64,000 bases of DNA from PALSA-612 sp963711315 (GCA_963711315.1 CAVQDQ010000002.1:434001-498000); one strand, 5' to 3'. Positions 53,060-61,772 are shown, numbered from the stretch's first letter. Notes: generated by a model from the letters alone, not told the origin. Made by a program: numbers and translations.

Positions 53060-53200
53060 GACCGGTGACAATAACGCGACCTTCGGACGGCTTAACACTG
53101 CATAGGCGGAAGGATTTACTCTGCCCTAATCCCGCTTCCTCAACAGGGCGGTAGGGTGTGCTGGCACACTTCAGGGTCGCCCGTTCAGAAGGAGCTCTCG

Positions 53201-53539
53201 TTGCAGCTGTTGCCCATTCTCGTACTGCTGTTCGTTGTCATGTGGCTGCTCGTCATCCGCCCGCAGCGCAGGCGTGCGGCGGAGCAGCGGCGCATCCTCG
53301 AGAACCTCTCTCCGGGTCAACAGGTGCTCACCGCCGGTGGGCTGTACGGCACCGTTCACTCCGTGGTGGGTGAGGACGAGGTGCGTGTCGAGATCGCGCC
53401 GGACGTCAACGTCCGCGTTTCGCGCAGCGCGATCGCTGCGGTGCTCGCGGACGAGGACAACGAGTTGTCCGAGCTCGAGCGCGCTCAGCAGGAGGCAGAG
53501 AACGAGGTGCTCGCGGCGCATGACGCCGGCGAGCAGTAG
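53201..53539 (+). CDS. yajC: Preprotein translocase subunit YajC
   Basis: 112 aa from TTG 53201. One N-terminal membrane helix (LLPILVLLFVVMWLLVI) then RPQRRRAAEQRRILENL and the core LSPGQQVLTAGGLYGTV ... RVEIAPDVNVRVSRSAI. The TTG is chosen because AGAAGGAG lies 6 nt upstream and the membrane helix begins there; the longer frame to 53156 adds an unlikely hydrophilic leader. YajC associates with SecDF, encoded next. Confidence 0.92.
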   Translation: MQLLPILVLLFVVMWLLVIRPQRRRAAEQRRILENLSPGQQVLTAGGLYGTVHSVVGEDEVRVEIAPDVNVRVSRSAIAAVLADEDNELSELERAQQEAENEVLAAHDAGEQ

Positions 53540-53554
53540 TCGCACCGAACACTG

Positions 53555-56278
53555 ATGCGCGAGCGACGGAACCACCTCATCCTCGTCGGCCTGATCGTGG
53601 CCGCGCTCATCGGCGTGGGCCTGATGGCCATCCCCAGCTCGCCGTTTCACAAGGGCGCGACGCTCGGACTCGACCTCCAGGGTGGCCTGGAGGTCGTGCT
53701 GAAGGCCAAGGCGCCCAAGGGCCACACGCTCACGAAGGAGGACCTCGACCGCTCCGTGGACATCATGCGGAACCGCATCGACAAGCTCGGCGTCTCCGAG
53801 CCCGAGATCCGCAAGCAGGGCAAGGACCAGATCGTCATCCAGCTCGCCGGCGTGACCGATCCGGAGAAGGCCGCCCAGTTGATCGGCAAGACCGCGCAGC
53901 TCGAGCTGTACGACCTCGAGCAGGACCTCCTCGCGCCCTCGATCGGCGCCCAGGGGCCCGTTGCCACCCCGCGCTTGTTCGACCTCCTGGGTGGCAAGGG
54001 CGGCTCTGCTCCCGACAACGCCTCGGCCTATTACCTCTTTAACAAGAACGGCCGCCTGCTGGAAGGGCCGGCTCAGACACGCGGGGCGCTGTTCACCCGG
54101 AAGCACCCGCGCGTGCCGCCGGGCGGCAAGGTGCTCGGCGTAGCGAACGACGCCGTCGTCATCTCGTGCGTCGCCAGCGAGGCGCAGCCCTGTCCGCCGA
54201 ACCTGACCACGGGCGGGCCGTACTACTACCTCTTCCGCTACCAGCCGGATAACGCCGAGAACCCGGTCCCCGAGATGACAGGCGCCCACCTGAAGGCGTC
54301 CGGAACACGCAGCGACTTCGACCAGTTCGGCCAGCCCATCGTCCGCATGGATTTCACGGGCGAGGGCGGGAATCGCTTCCAGGACATCACGCGGCGCCTG
54401 TGGCAGCGCGGCAACCTCCGCGGCGCCCCGCAGCACTTCGCAATCGTGCTCGACCGAGAGATCAAGTCATGGCCGCAGATCGACCCCACCGACCGTACGC
54501 TCTCTGACGGCATCTCGGGCGGTGCCCAGATCACGAACATCGGCTCGCTCGGAGAGGCGAAAGACCTCGCGCTCGTGCTGCAGACCGGTGCTCTCCCAGT
54601 CTCCTTCCAGCAGATCGAGCGCACGGACGTCTCCGCGACGCTCGGCAAGGACTCGCTCCAGCAGGCGAAGAAGGCCGCCATCATCGGCCTGCTCGTCGTC
54701 GCGCTCTTCCTCATCATCTTTTACCGGCTGCTCGGGGTCGTCGCCGTCACCGGCCTCGCGATCTACGTGGTCTTCATGTACGCGGCGATCCTCATCCTCA
54801 ACGTCACGCTGACGCTGCCCGGCTTCGCCGGCCTGATCCTGACGATCGGCGTCGCGGCCGATGCGAACGTCGTCATCTTCGAACGCATCAAGGAAGAGGT
54901 GCGGGCTGGGAAGTCGACCCGGGCTGCGATAGCCACCGGTTATCAGAAGGGCTTCCACACGATCGTCGACGCGAACGTCGTCACGGCGATCACAGCGCTG
55001 GTGCTCTTCGCGGTGGCCACGGCCCAGGTGAAGGGCTTCGCGCTCATGCTGCTGGTCGGCACTGTCGTCTCCGTGCTCACGGCCGTGGTCGCGACACGCG
55101 CGATGCTCGGCCTGCTGGGCGGCTTCCGCTGGTTCGACAACCCCCGCTTCATGGGCGCCGAGGGGCAGGCGATCAAGAATTGGATGCGCATCGACGTCAA
55201 CAGCCGCGGCCGCCGCCGCATCTGGCTCTCGATCGCGACGGTGGCGATCGTGCTCAGCGTCCTCGCGGTTGTGGTCAAGGGCCTCAACTTCGGCATCGAC
55301 TTCAAGGGCGGCACGCAGATCACGTTCAGGACGGACGCGCCCGTTTCGCTCTCCGACGTGCGCAGCCAATTGGCCTCGATCGGCCGCGGCGACGCGGTCG
55401 TCCAGGGACGCGGCCAGTCATCGGGAGACCGCTACACGAGCTTCCAGGTGCGCACGAAGTCGCTCACGGAGTCCCAGCAGAACAACCTCGCCGTGAAGCT
55501 GAAGGACAACATCGGCACCACCTCCTCGAGCGTGAAGAACGTCTCGTCGAGCTTCAGCAGGCAGATCGCGCGCGGGGCGATCCTCGCCGTGATCGTCTCC
55601 TTCGCCCTGATCATGCTCTACATCTCGCTGCGCTTCCAGTGGCGCTTCGCGGTACCGATTCTCCGCACCCTCTTCAGCGACATCCTCATCACGCTCGGCG
55701 TCTACGCCCTGAGCGGACGTGAGGTGACGACGGCGACGGTGGCGGCCGTGCTGACCGTGCTCGGTTACTCGATCTACGACACGATCATCGTCTTCGACCG
55801 TGTGCGCGAGAACATCCCGCTCATGCGGCGGGCGTCGTTCGCGACGATCGCCAACGTGTCGCTTTGGGAGACGATGCGCCGTTCGCTCGCGACGACGTTC
55901 ATCACGCTGCTGCCGATTGCGAGCCTGCTGCTCTTCGGCGGCGAGACGCTGAAGGACTTCGCCTTCGCGCTGTTCGTCGGCATCGGGTTGGGTGCCGTGT
56001 CGACGTTCTTCGTAGCGACGCCGTTCCTGACGGTGCTCATGGAGCGCAGCCCGGAGTTCCGCGGGCGGATCGGTGCGGACGACGTGGTGGAGAAGGGCGT
56101 CGGTGGCGCGGTCCTCGTCGAGGCTCCTGCCGAGGCCGCTCTCGAGGCCGAGCCCGAGCGGGCTCCGGCCGCTCCGGTGGGCGCGGCGCCGGCCGACGGT
56201 TCGGCGCCCCGTGCGCAGTCGAAGCGGGAGCAACGCAGGCAGCGCCGCAGCTCGCGTCCACATGGCCGAGCCCGATAG
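53555..56278 (+). CDS. secDF: Fused protein translocase SecD-SecF
   Basis: 907 aa. SecD half: DLQGGLEVVLKAKAP, MRNRIDKLGVSEPEI, then six membrane segments with TIGVAADANVVIFERIKEE. SecF half from ~545: NFGIDFKGGTQITF, then six segments with TVLGYSIYDTIIVFDRVRE. The two are one continuous frame. They use the proton-motive force to complete Sec-dependent export. The C-terminal tail is Ala/Glu-rich, then strongly basic (SKREQRRQRRSSRPHGRAR). The end overlaps the phasin-like gene by 17 bp. Confidence 0.95.
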   Translation: MRERRNHLILVGLIVAALIGVGLMAIPSSPFHKGATLGLDLQGGLEVVLKAKAPKGHTLTKEDLDRSVDIMRNRIDKLGVSEPEIRKQGKDQIVIQLAGVTDPEKAAQLIGKTAQLELYDLEQDLLAPSIGAQGPVATPRLFDLLGGKGGSAPDNASAYYLFNKNGRLLEGPAQTRGALFTRKHPRVPPGGKVLGVANDAVVISCVASEAQPCPPNLTTGGPYYYLFRYQPDNAENPVPEMTGAHLKASGTRSDFDQFGQPIVRMDFTGEGGNRFQDITRRLWQRGNLRGAPQHFAIVLDREIKSWPQIDPTDRTLSDGISGGAQITNIGSLGEAKDLALVLQTGALPVSFQQIERTDVSATLGKDSLQQAKKAAIIGLLVVALFLIIFYRLLGVVAVTGLAIYVVFMYAAILILNVTLTLPGFAGLILTIGVAADANVVIFERIKEEVRAGKSTRAAIATGYQKGFHTIVDANVVTAITALVLFAVATAQVKGFALMLLVGTVVSVLTAVVATRAMLGLLGGFRWFDNPRFMGAEGQAIKNWMRIDVNSRGRRRIWLSIATVAIVLSVLAVVVKGLNFGIDFKGGTQITFRTDAPVSLSDVRSQLASIGRGDAVVQGRGQSSGDRYTSFQVRTKSLTESQQNNLAVKLKDNIGTTSSSVKNVSSSFSRQIARGAILAVIVSFALIMLYISLRFQWRFAVPILRTLFSDILITLGVYALSGREVTTATVAAVLTVLGYSIYDTIIVFDRVRENIPLMRRASFATIANVSLWETMRRSLATTFITLLPIASLLLFGGETLKDFAFALFVGIGLGAVSTFFVATPFLTVLMERSPEFRGRIGADDVVEKGVGGAVLVEAPAEAALEAEPERAPAAPVGAAPADGSAPRAQSKREQRRQRRSSRPHGRAR

Positions 56279-56621
56279 GTCGACCCGCGAGGCGGCCGAG
56301 CGGCTGGGCCTGGCCGCCGTCGGCGCCGTGGCTCTCACGGCAGAGCGAATCGACGAGCTTGCCGGCGAGCTCGCCGAGCGCGGTGGTATCCGGCGGGACG
56401 AGGCACGCCAGCTGATCGAGGATGCTGTCGCGCGCTGGCGCGGCGATGCCGTGCGATTTACAGCGCGCGCAGGGCAGGGCCTCCAGGGCTTCTACGCCCA
56501 GCTGGGGCTCGCGACGCGCGACGAGCTGGAGGAGCTCGAGCTGCGTCTGGCGCAAGTCGAGCACCGGCTACGCCTGGTCGAGAGCGCAACGGATCAGGCT
56601 CCGCCTGCCGTGCAAGACTGA
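56262..56621 (+). CDS. Phasin-like coiled-coil protein
   Basis: 119 aa from ATG 56262 inside the secDF tail. MAEPDRSTREAAERLGLAAVG, then AERIDELAGELAERGGI, DEARQLIEDAVARWRGDAV and a leucine-heptad end LEELELRLAQVEHRLRLVE. This pattern is typical of short phasin-like regulators annotated in polyhydroxyalkanoate contexts. No phaC or phaR gene is present, so granule binding is only a possibility. It is probably co-translated with the kinase gene 4 bp downstream. Confidence 0.65.
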   Translation: MAEPDRSTREAAERLGLAAVGAVALTAERIDELAGELAERGGIRRDEARQLIEDAVARWRGDAVRFTARAGQGLQGFYAQLGLATRDELEELELRLAQVEHRLRLVESATDQAPPAVQD

Positions 56622-56625
56622 CGGG

Positions 56626-58284
56626 GTGGCTTCGGGCGCGAAAACGCGCAACATCGGCCGGATGTCCGAGATCGCCCAGGTGGCGGTCAAGCACGGGTTC
56701 GGCTACTTCTTCTCGCGGAACAAGCTGACCGACCTGCTTCCCGGCTCCACGAAGGTCTCGCCGGACGGAGCGGCGGTGTCGGAGCGCGGCCAGCACCTGC
56801 GCGAGATGCTCGACGAGCTCGGCCCAACGTTCGTGAAGTTCGGGCAGCTGCTCTCCACGAGGCCCGACATCGTCCCTCCGGACATCGTCGTCGAGCTGCG
56901 AAAGCTCCAGGACGAGGTCAACCCGTTCCCCTTCGCCGACGTCGAGAACGTCGTACGCGAGGAGCTCGGTCAGCCGATCGAGCGCCTGTTCCTCGAGTTC
57001 ACCGAGCAGCCGATCGCCGCCGCCTCCATCGGTCAGGTGCATGCGGCCGTGTTGCCCAACGGCCGACGCGTCGCCGTGAAGGTGCAGCGCCCCACCGCGC
57101 CGAGGCAGATCGAGGCCGACCTCGCGCTGCTCTACCAGGCGGCGAAGATCGCCAAGGATCGCGTCCGCGCCCTCGACTTCATCGACGCCCAGAGCCTCGT
57201 CGACGAGTTCGCCCGCACGGTGCGCGAGGAGCTCGACTACCGTCAGGAGGCTCGCAACGCCAGCACTTTCCACCGGAACTTCGTAGGCGATCCAAACGTC
57301 AGCGTGCCGCGTGTGTTCTGGAGCTATTCCGGGGCGAGGGTGCTGACGCTCGAGTTCATCGAGGGGACGCAGATCGTCGATCTCCACCCAGGGGAGCTCT
57401 CGGACGACGAGCGGCGGCGGCTCGCGTACGTGATGGCCGAGGCCTGGATGACGATGGTCTTCCGCCACGGGATCTTCCACGGCGATCCCCACCCGGCCAA
57501 CATCTTCATGCTCGGCCATCCCGATCGGATCGGGCTCGTCGACTTCGGCCAGGCCGGGAGGCTCACGGACGACGACATGTCGAAGCTGACGGCGCTCTTC
57601 ATCGATGCCGCCGCCGAGAACGTCGAGGCTCTGCCCAAGCGGCTGGCCGATCTCGGCGTTCGCTACGACAAGGCGCGGGAAGCGGAGTTCGTCGGCCGTC
57701 TCCAGGAGTTCTACTCGCGCTACTACGGCGTCCCCCTGTCCGAGATCGACCAGATCCAGGTCATCCGCGAGGGGTTCCAGCTGATCTACGAGATGGGCCT
57801 CCACCTGCCGTCGCGGTTCGTGCTCCTGGACAAGGCGATCGCCACACTCGGCTCGGTCGGCGCCGAGCTCTATCCCGACTTCAACGTGTTCGAGGTGGCG
57901 AAGCCGTACGCCCGCGAGCTGATGATGCAGCGCTTCTCGCCGGGGAGGCTCGCGCGAGATGCTCAGAACGAGGCCCGTGATCTCGGGCGCGTGCTGCGCG
58001 CTGCTCCGCTACAGATCCACGACCTGCTCGAGTCGTTCCGACACGGCCAGGTCGAGGTGCGGCTCGCCCGGGACGAGCTCGATCTCGTCCTGCGCAACCT
58101 CGACGTCGCACTCAACCGGCTTGTGATCGCGCTCGTCGTGGCGGCCGGTCTGATCGGCTCGAGCTTCCTGGCTGCGGCAGCCACCGGGCCGGGCTTGCAG
58201 GCGCTGGCCGGCATCGGCTTTGCGCTGTCGTTTGGCCTCGGCGTGTGGCTGATGTGGGGCGTCATTCGCCATGGCAGGTTGTAG
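56626..58284 (+). CDS. ABC1/UbiB (AarF) family atypical kinase
   Basis: 552 aa from GTG 56626 (an ATG at 56662 gives 540 aa). UbiB hallmarks are TFVKFGQLLSTRPDIVP (KxGQ), IAAASIGQVHAA (Ala-rich loop), VAVKVQRP, HGDPHPANIFML and VDFGQAGRL. Two C-terminal membrane helices follow (LVIALVVAAGLIGSSFLAA; LSFGLGVWLMWGVI). Members support quinone or lipid metabolism at the membrane; the exact substrate is unknown. 4 bp after the phasin-like gene. Confidence 0.93.
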   Translation: MASGAKTRNIGRMSEIAQVAVKHGFGYFFSRNKLTDLLPGSTKVSPDGAAVSERGQHLREMLDELGPTFVKFGQLLSTRPDIVPPDIVVELRKLQDEVNPFPFADVENVVREELGQPIERLFLEFTEQPIAAASIGQVHAAVLPNGRRVAVKVQRPTAPRQIEADLALLYQAAKIAKDRVRALDFIDAQSLVDEFARTVREELDYRQEARNASTFHRNFVGDPNVSVPRVFWSYSGARVLTLEFIEGTQIVDLHPGELSDDERRRLAYVMAEAWMTMVFRHGIFHGDPHPANIFMLGHPDRIGLVDFGQAGRLTDDDMSKLTALFIDAAAENVEALPKRLADLGVRYDKAREAEFVGRLQEFYSRYYGVPLSEIDQIQVIREGFQLIYEMGLHLPSRFVLLDKAIATLGSVGAELYPDFNVFEVAKPYARELMMQRFSPGRLARDAQNEARDLGRVLRAAPLQIHDLLESFRHGQVEVRLARDELDLVLRNLDVALNRLVIALVVAAGLIGSSFLAAAATGPGLQALAGIGFALSFGLGVWLMWGVIRHGRL

Positions 58285-58377
58285 GCGCGTCAGGTTACGG
58301 CGGTTGTAGAAAACTCGGCACACATTCGCGGGAAAGGACATCTCGACAGCGGTCGATGGCCTCGCTACCGTCGCCGC

Positions 58378-59079
58378 ATGGCACAGGCACTGCTCCTGGC
58401 ACAGCCGGAGGAGGGCATCGGTAGCTTCCTCGAGCGCCACCTCGCGGACGACGGCTTCGAGATCGTGCGGGCCGACGACGAAGAGGCGACGCTCGCGCTC
58501 ACCGAACGGGTACGACCCGACCTCGTCCTCCTCGCTACAGAGGTCGACGTTTGCCGACGCCTGCGCGAGGGCGAGCCGGGTCGCTCGTGGAACCGTCGCG
58601 TGCCCGTGATCGTGCTCGGCGATCCGGAGGCGGACGCCGTCGACCGCGTGCGCGCGTTCGACCGTGGCTGCGACGACTACGTCACGCGTCCGTTCCACTA
58701 CGACGAGCTGCTCGCGAGAATTCGCGCGGTGCTGCGCCGAAGCGACACGCCTCTACCCGACGACGTGCTCGAGGCCGGAGAGATCGTCATCGACCTGCCC
58801 ACGCGCTGCGTCACGGTCGGCGGGCACTTGTTGCCGCTGCCCGCGAAGGAGTACGGCCTCCTCACGAGGCTGGCGACCGCGCCGACGCACGTGTTCCCGA
58901 AACAGGAGCTGCTGCGCGACGTCTGGGGGTATCGATCGGTGGCGAGGACGCGCACCGTGGACTCGCATGCGTGCCGTCTGAGGCGGCGCCTCGCGGAGCT
59001 CAGCGACACGCCGTACGTCCTCAACGAGTGGGGGGTGGGCTATCGGCTGATGCTGCCGCTTTTCGCAGGACACGCCTAG
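58378..59079 (+). CDS. Atypical OmpR-like response regulator with degenerate receiver
   Basis: 233 aa. The fold and the winged helix are clear (LPAKEYGLLTRLATAPTHVF, VWGYRSVARTRTVDSHACRL). In the receiver, the acidic pair near the start is LAQPEEG rather than VVDDD, the phospho-acceptor position is ATEVDV with no Asp at the usual place, the Thr/Ser is Gly (VLGDPEA), and the Lys is Arg (DDYVTRPFH). It cannot be phosphorylated in the normal way. No kinase gene is adjacent. Probably controlled by ligand or expression level. Confidence 0.88.
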   Translation: MAQALLLAQPEEGIGSFLERHLADDGFEIVRADDEEATLALTERVRPDLVLLATEVDVCRRLREGEPGRSWNRRVPVIVLGDPEADAVDRVRAFDRGCDDYVTRPFHYDELLARIRAVLRRSDTPLPDDVLEAGEIVIDLPTRCVTVGGHLLPLPAKEYGLLTRLATAPTHVFPKQELLRDVWGYRSVARTRTVDSHACRLRRRLAELSDTPYVLNEWGVGYRLMLPLFAGHA

Positions 59080-59524
59080 GCAGCCGCCTCCCGGAACTGC
59101 CCGAGGACATACGACCAGCCGGTGTCGTACGACCCCCGCTCGTCGCGCCGCCGCCGCTCGCATACTTCTCCCAGCCGCGGTGCTCGAGCTCCACACGAGT
59201 GCCGTCACCGTCCGGGCTGAACCGCACCTCGACCTCGGTCGGCGGAGCTGCCGCGTTGACCTTCCACTCCAGCACCACACGATGAGGCGGCTCGTAGACG
59301 AGTATCGACCCCCAGTCGTGCTCCTGTCCGTCGGGGGCACGCTCGTACATGCGACCGCCCACGCCCGGCTCGAACACGGCGGTCGTACCCTCGCCCGTGA
59401 TCGAGTGGCTCTTGACGGGCCACCAGGTGGCGATGTCCTCGGTAAACGTCCGAAATGCGCTTTCGACGTCGCAGTCCACCGAGATCTGCTTGCGCACGGG
59501 CTCGAGTGCCATGTGCTGAGTCAT
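59076..59524 (-). CDS. SRPBCC (AHSA1-type) domain protein (frameshifted near 59160)
   Basis: About 149 aa. START-like fold motifs are VRKQISVDCDVESAFRTFTE, TWWPVKSHSI, GRMYERAPDG, VLEWKVNAAAPPTEVEV and VELEHRGWEKY. Near 59160 a missing G would give WEKYGERRRRDERGSYD and then TGWSYVLGQFREAAA, the standard family ending, with the stop at 59076. The ATG overlaps the ArsR gene's stop by 4 bp. ArsR-SRPBCC pairs are common; ligand unknown. Its tail overlaps the response regulator by 4 bp. Confidence 0.85.
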
Positions 59525-59841
59525 TGCTCCCTCCCTTGATCGCCGGCGGCAGCCTGTGCGAACTGCGCCAGAGCTGCCGACCAGAAGCTGTCGAGATACG
59601 AGCGGAGAGCGTCCAGGCCGCCCGGCTCGAGCCGGTAGAGGCGAAACGTTCCCTGTCGCTGCTCGCTGACGAGGCCGGCGCGCTTGAGCACGCCGAGATG
59701 CTGGGAGACCGCGGGCCGGGTCACGGGCAGCCCGCTGGCGATCTCCTTCACCGGCAGCGGGCCGCCCAGCAGGCGTTCGAGGATGGCTCGGCGCGTCGGA
59801 TCTGCAAGCGCCTCGATCGCCTGATATGAGTTAGTCTCCAC
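59521..59841 (-). CDS. ArsR-family transcriptional regulator
   Basis: 106 aa. A winged helix with ALADPTRRAILERLLGGPLP, VKEIASGLPVTRPAVSQHLG and VLKRAGLVSEQRQGTFRLY. No metal-binding Cys motif, so it is not a classical arsenic sensor. GTG start at 59841 with TAACTT ending 6 nt upstream. A perfect palindrome overlaps the start and the -10, giving an obvious autorepression site. Forms an operon with the SRPBCC gene. Confidence 0.92.
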   Translation of the reverse strand: METNSYQAIEALADPTRRAILERLLGGPLPVKEIASGLPVTRPAVSQHLGVLKRAGLVSEQRQGTFRLYRLEPGGLDALRSYLDSFWSAALAQFAQAAAGDQGREQ

Positions 59842-59851
59842 TTACGTAAGT
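59840..59851. promoter_or_regulatory. 12-bp palindrome ACTTACGTAAGT (ArsR operator)
   Basis: Perfectly symmetric; it covers the first bases of the arsR start codon and part of the -10 hexamer (TAACTT, 59848-59853). A second, imperfect palindrome GCACTTACATAGTG lies 3 bp away (59854-59867). Typical of autorepression. Confidence 0.55.
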
Positions 59852-59853
59852 TA
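59848..59853 (-). promoter_or_regulatory. Leaderless -10 hexamer for arsR
   Basis: TAACTT on the minus strand ends 6 nt before the GTG at 59841. Confidence 0.4.
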
Positions 59854-59876
59854 GCACTTACATAGTGGAACGCAAA

Positions 59877-60434
59877 TCAGACCAGAGCGGCGCCCTCCAG
59901 CCTCAGCAGCGCCTGCTTGCGCTCCAGGCCACCCGCGTACCCGACCAGGCTGCCCGACGCCCCTACGACGCGGTGGCAGGGGAGGATGATCGGAACGGGG
60001 TTTCGGTTGAGCGCGCCGCCGACGGCGCGGGCGGCGCGGGGCTTGCCGATGCGGCCGGCGAGCGCTCCGTAGGTCGTGACTTCTCCGTAGGGAACGCGTG
60101 CCAGCTCCCGGAGCACGCTCTGCTGGAACGCCGGCACGGTCGCCACGTCCACGTCGACATCGAACGTCGTCCGGGCCCCAGAGAAGTACTCGTCGAGCTC
60201 ACGCCTCACGGCGGTCAAGCGGCGAGGGACGCGGAGCAGCCGCGTGCCGACTCGGCGGGCCAGGCGGTCGAGCGTCTCCTCCGGCCCGAACTCGATCCAG
60301 CAGACTCCGCGATCCGTCGCGGCGAGCAGCAGCTCGCCGACTGGAGAGTCGGTGACGTCGTAGGCGGCGTCGAGCAGTCCGGCGGCGGCGGCCGCATCCC
60401 GGAAGCGCGCGTCGAGGGCTGCGGGAAGTGTCAT
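59877..60434 (-). CDS. ogt: Methylated-DNA--protein-cysteine methyltransferase
   Basis: 185 aa from ATG 60434. Active site ILPCHRVVG, DNA-binding helix YGALAGRIGKPRAARAVG and the conserved N-terminal ribonuclease-like half. It removes O6-alkyl groups from guanine by suicide transfer to Cys. It starts in an ATGA overlap with the upstream sigma-factor gene, so the two are co-translated. The frame is open further upstream but out of homology. Confidence 0.94.
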   Translation of the reverse strand: MTLPAALDARFRDAAAAAGLLDAAYDVTDSPVGELLLAATDRGVCWIEFGPEETLDRLARRVGTRLLRVPRRLTAVRRELDEYFSGARTTFDVDVDVATVPAFQQSVLRELARVPYGEVTTYGALAGRIGKPRAARAVGGALNRNPVPIILPCHRVVGASGSLVGYAGGLERKQALLRLEGAALV

Positions 60435-60892
60435 GCCAGCTCCTTTCGCAAACGGCGCACGCCGGACGAGGCAGCCTGCCTGGCGGCGGTCGCGTTCGAT
60501 CCAAGCACTGCGCCGATCTGCTCGTAGTCGAGGTCGTATCCGTAACGGAGCACGACAGCGGCCCGCTCGGTCGGCGGCAAGCCACCGGCGAGATGCTCGA
60601 GCTCCGCATGCGCGGGACGGCCGTCCCACGACTCGGCCTCATGCAGCTCGTCCGTTGCGCGGTTGCGTCGGTGGGCGTCGATGGCGACGCGCTCCGCGAT
60701 CGTCGTCACCCAGGCGCTGAGCTGTTCCGTATGCCGAAGCCCGGCGTATGCGCGCAGCGCCCGCAGGAAGGTTTCCTGGAATGCATCTTCTGCCTGCTGC
60801 CGTCCCAGACGGCGGACGAGCAGCCGGTACACGCGTACGCGGTTTGCGGCATAGAACTCCTCGAAGGGAGGAACCTGCACGGTTGCCATCAT
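60431..60892 (-). CDS. ECF-type RNA polymerase sigma factor
   Basis: 153 aa from ATG 60892 or 60889 (MATVQVPPFEEFYAANRVRV). Region 2 has LVRRLGRQQAEDAFQETFLRAL and LSAWVTTIAERVAIDAHRR; region 4 has LPPTERAAVVLRYGYDLDYEQIGAVLG. The recognition helix is shortened (SNATAARQAASSGVRRLRKEL). No anti-sigma gene lies beside it; instead it is coupled to ogt, suggesting a role in alkylation or other DNA damage. That role is inference. Confidence 0.88.
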   Translation of the reverse strand: MMATVQVPPFEEFYAANRVRVYRLLVRRLGRQQAEDAFQETFLRALRAYAGLRHTEQLSAWVTTIAERVAIDAHRRNRATDELHEAESWDGRPAHAELEHLAGGLPPTERAAVVLRYGYDLDYEQIGAVLGSNATAARQAASSGVRRLRKELA

Positions 60893-60922
60893 GTGCTCTA
60901 ACGCGTCAGCACGTCGAACTGT

Positions 60923-60928
60923 GAGACT
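60923..60928 (+). promoter_or_regulatory. Leaderless -10 hexamer for the PfkB gene
   Basis: GAGACT ends 6 nt before the ATG at 60935. Confidence 0.3.
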
Positions 60929-60934
60929 CGGCGT

Positions 60935-61741
60935 ATGAAGGTCGCGGTGGTGGGCCACGTCGAATGGGTCGACTTCCTGGTCGTCGATCGCGTGCCGCTC
61001 CCGGGCGAGATCGTTCAGGCGAAGGAGACGTGGCAGGAGGCAGCGGGCGGCGGCGCCGACGCTGCGGTGCAATTGCGCAGACTCGCCGGCAGCGCGCTGC
61101 TGATCACGGCGCTCGGTGACGATGCGCTGGGACACCGGGCGATCGACGAGCTGAGTGGACGCGGGGTTCGCGTCGAGGCCGTCTGGCGACAGGATCCTCA
61201 GCGCCGTGCGGTCTGCTTTCTCGACGACAAGGGAGAGCGGACGATCGCGCTACAGGGGCCGAAGCTCGTGCCGCGCGGCTCCGATCCGCTCCCCTGGCAC
61301 GAGCTGGAGGAACTCGACGGCGTCTACTTCACGGGAGGCGACCCGGAAGCAGTGCGGGCGGCACGGCGGGCGAAGGTGCTGGTGGCCTCCGCCCGCGAGC
61401 TGCCGGTGCTCCGCGAGGCCGGCGTCGAGCTGGACGTGCTCGTCGCCAGCGCAGCCGATCGAGGGGAGCACTACGCGGGTGGTCTCGAGCCCGCCCCTCG
61501 CTATGTCGTCCGCACCGAAGGAGCCCGCGGCGGCACGGTGGAGCCGGGCGGCCGCTTCCCGCCCGGCGAGATTCCTGGTCCCGTGGTCGACATGTACGGC
61601 GCCGGCGATGCGTTCGCCGCGGGTCTCACCTACGGCCTGGCAAGCGGGCTGCCGATAGGGGACGCGTTGCAGCTGGCATCTCGCTGTGGTGCGGCCGTTG
61701 TCGCCGGACGCGGCCCGTACGAAGGGCAACTGACGCTCTAG
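60935..61741 (+). CDS. PfkB family carbohydrate kinase
   Basis: 268 aa. Glycine-rich AAGGGADAAVQLRRLAG near residue 40 and the catalytic VDMYGAGDAFAAGL near 225 are the two PfkB signatures. ATP-dependent phosphorylation of a sugar or nucleoside; specificity unclear. Shorter than ribokinase (about 300 aa). Divergent from the sigma factor; ends 80 bp before mraZ with the MraZ box between. Confidence 0.9.
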   Translation: MKVAVVGHVEWVDFLVVDRVPLPGEIVQAKETWQEAAGGGADAAVQLRRLAGSALLITALGDDALGHRAIDELSGRGVRVEAVWRQDPQRRAVCFLDDKGERTIALQGPKLVPRGSDPLPWHELEELDGVYFTGGDPEAVRAARRAKVLVASARELPVLREAGVELDVLVASAADRGEHYAGGLEPAPRYVVRTEGARGGTVEPGGRFPPGEIPGPVVDMYGAGDAFAAGLTYGLASGLPIGDALQLASRCGAAVVAGRGPYEGQLTL

Positions 61742-61772
61742 AAGGGGGCGCAGGGGTTGCGCTGCGGTCTGG

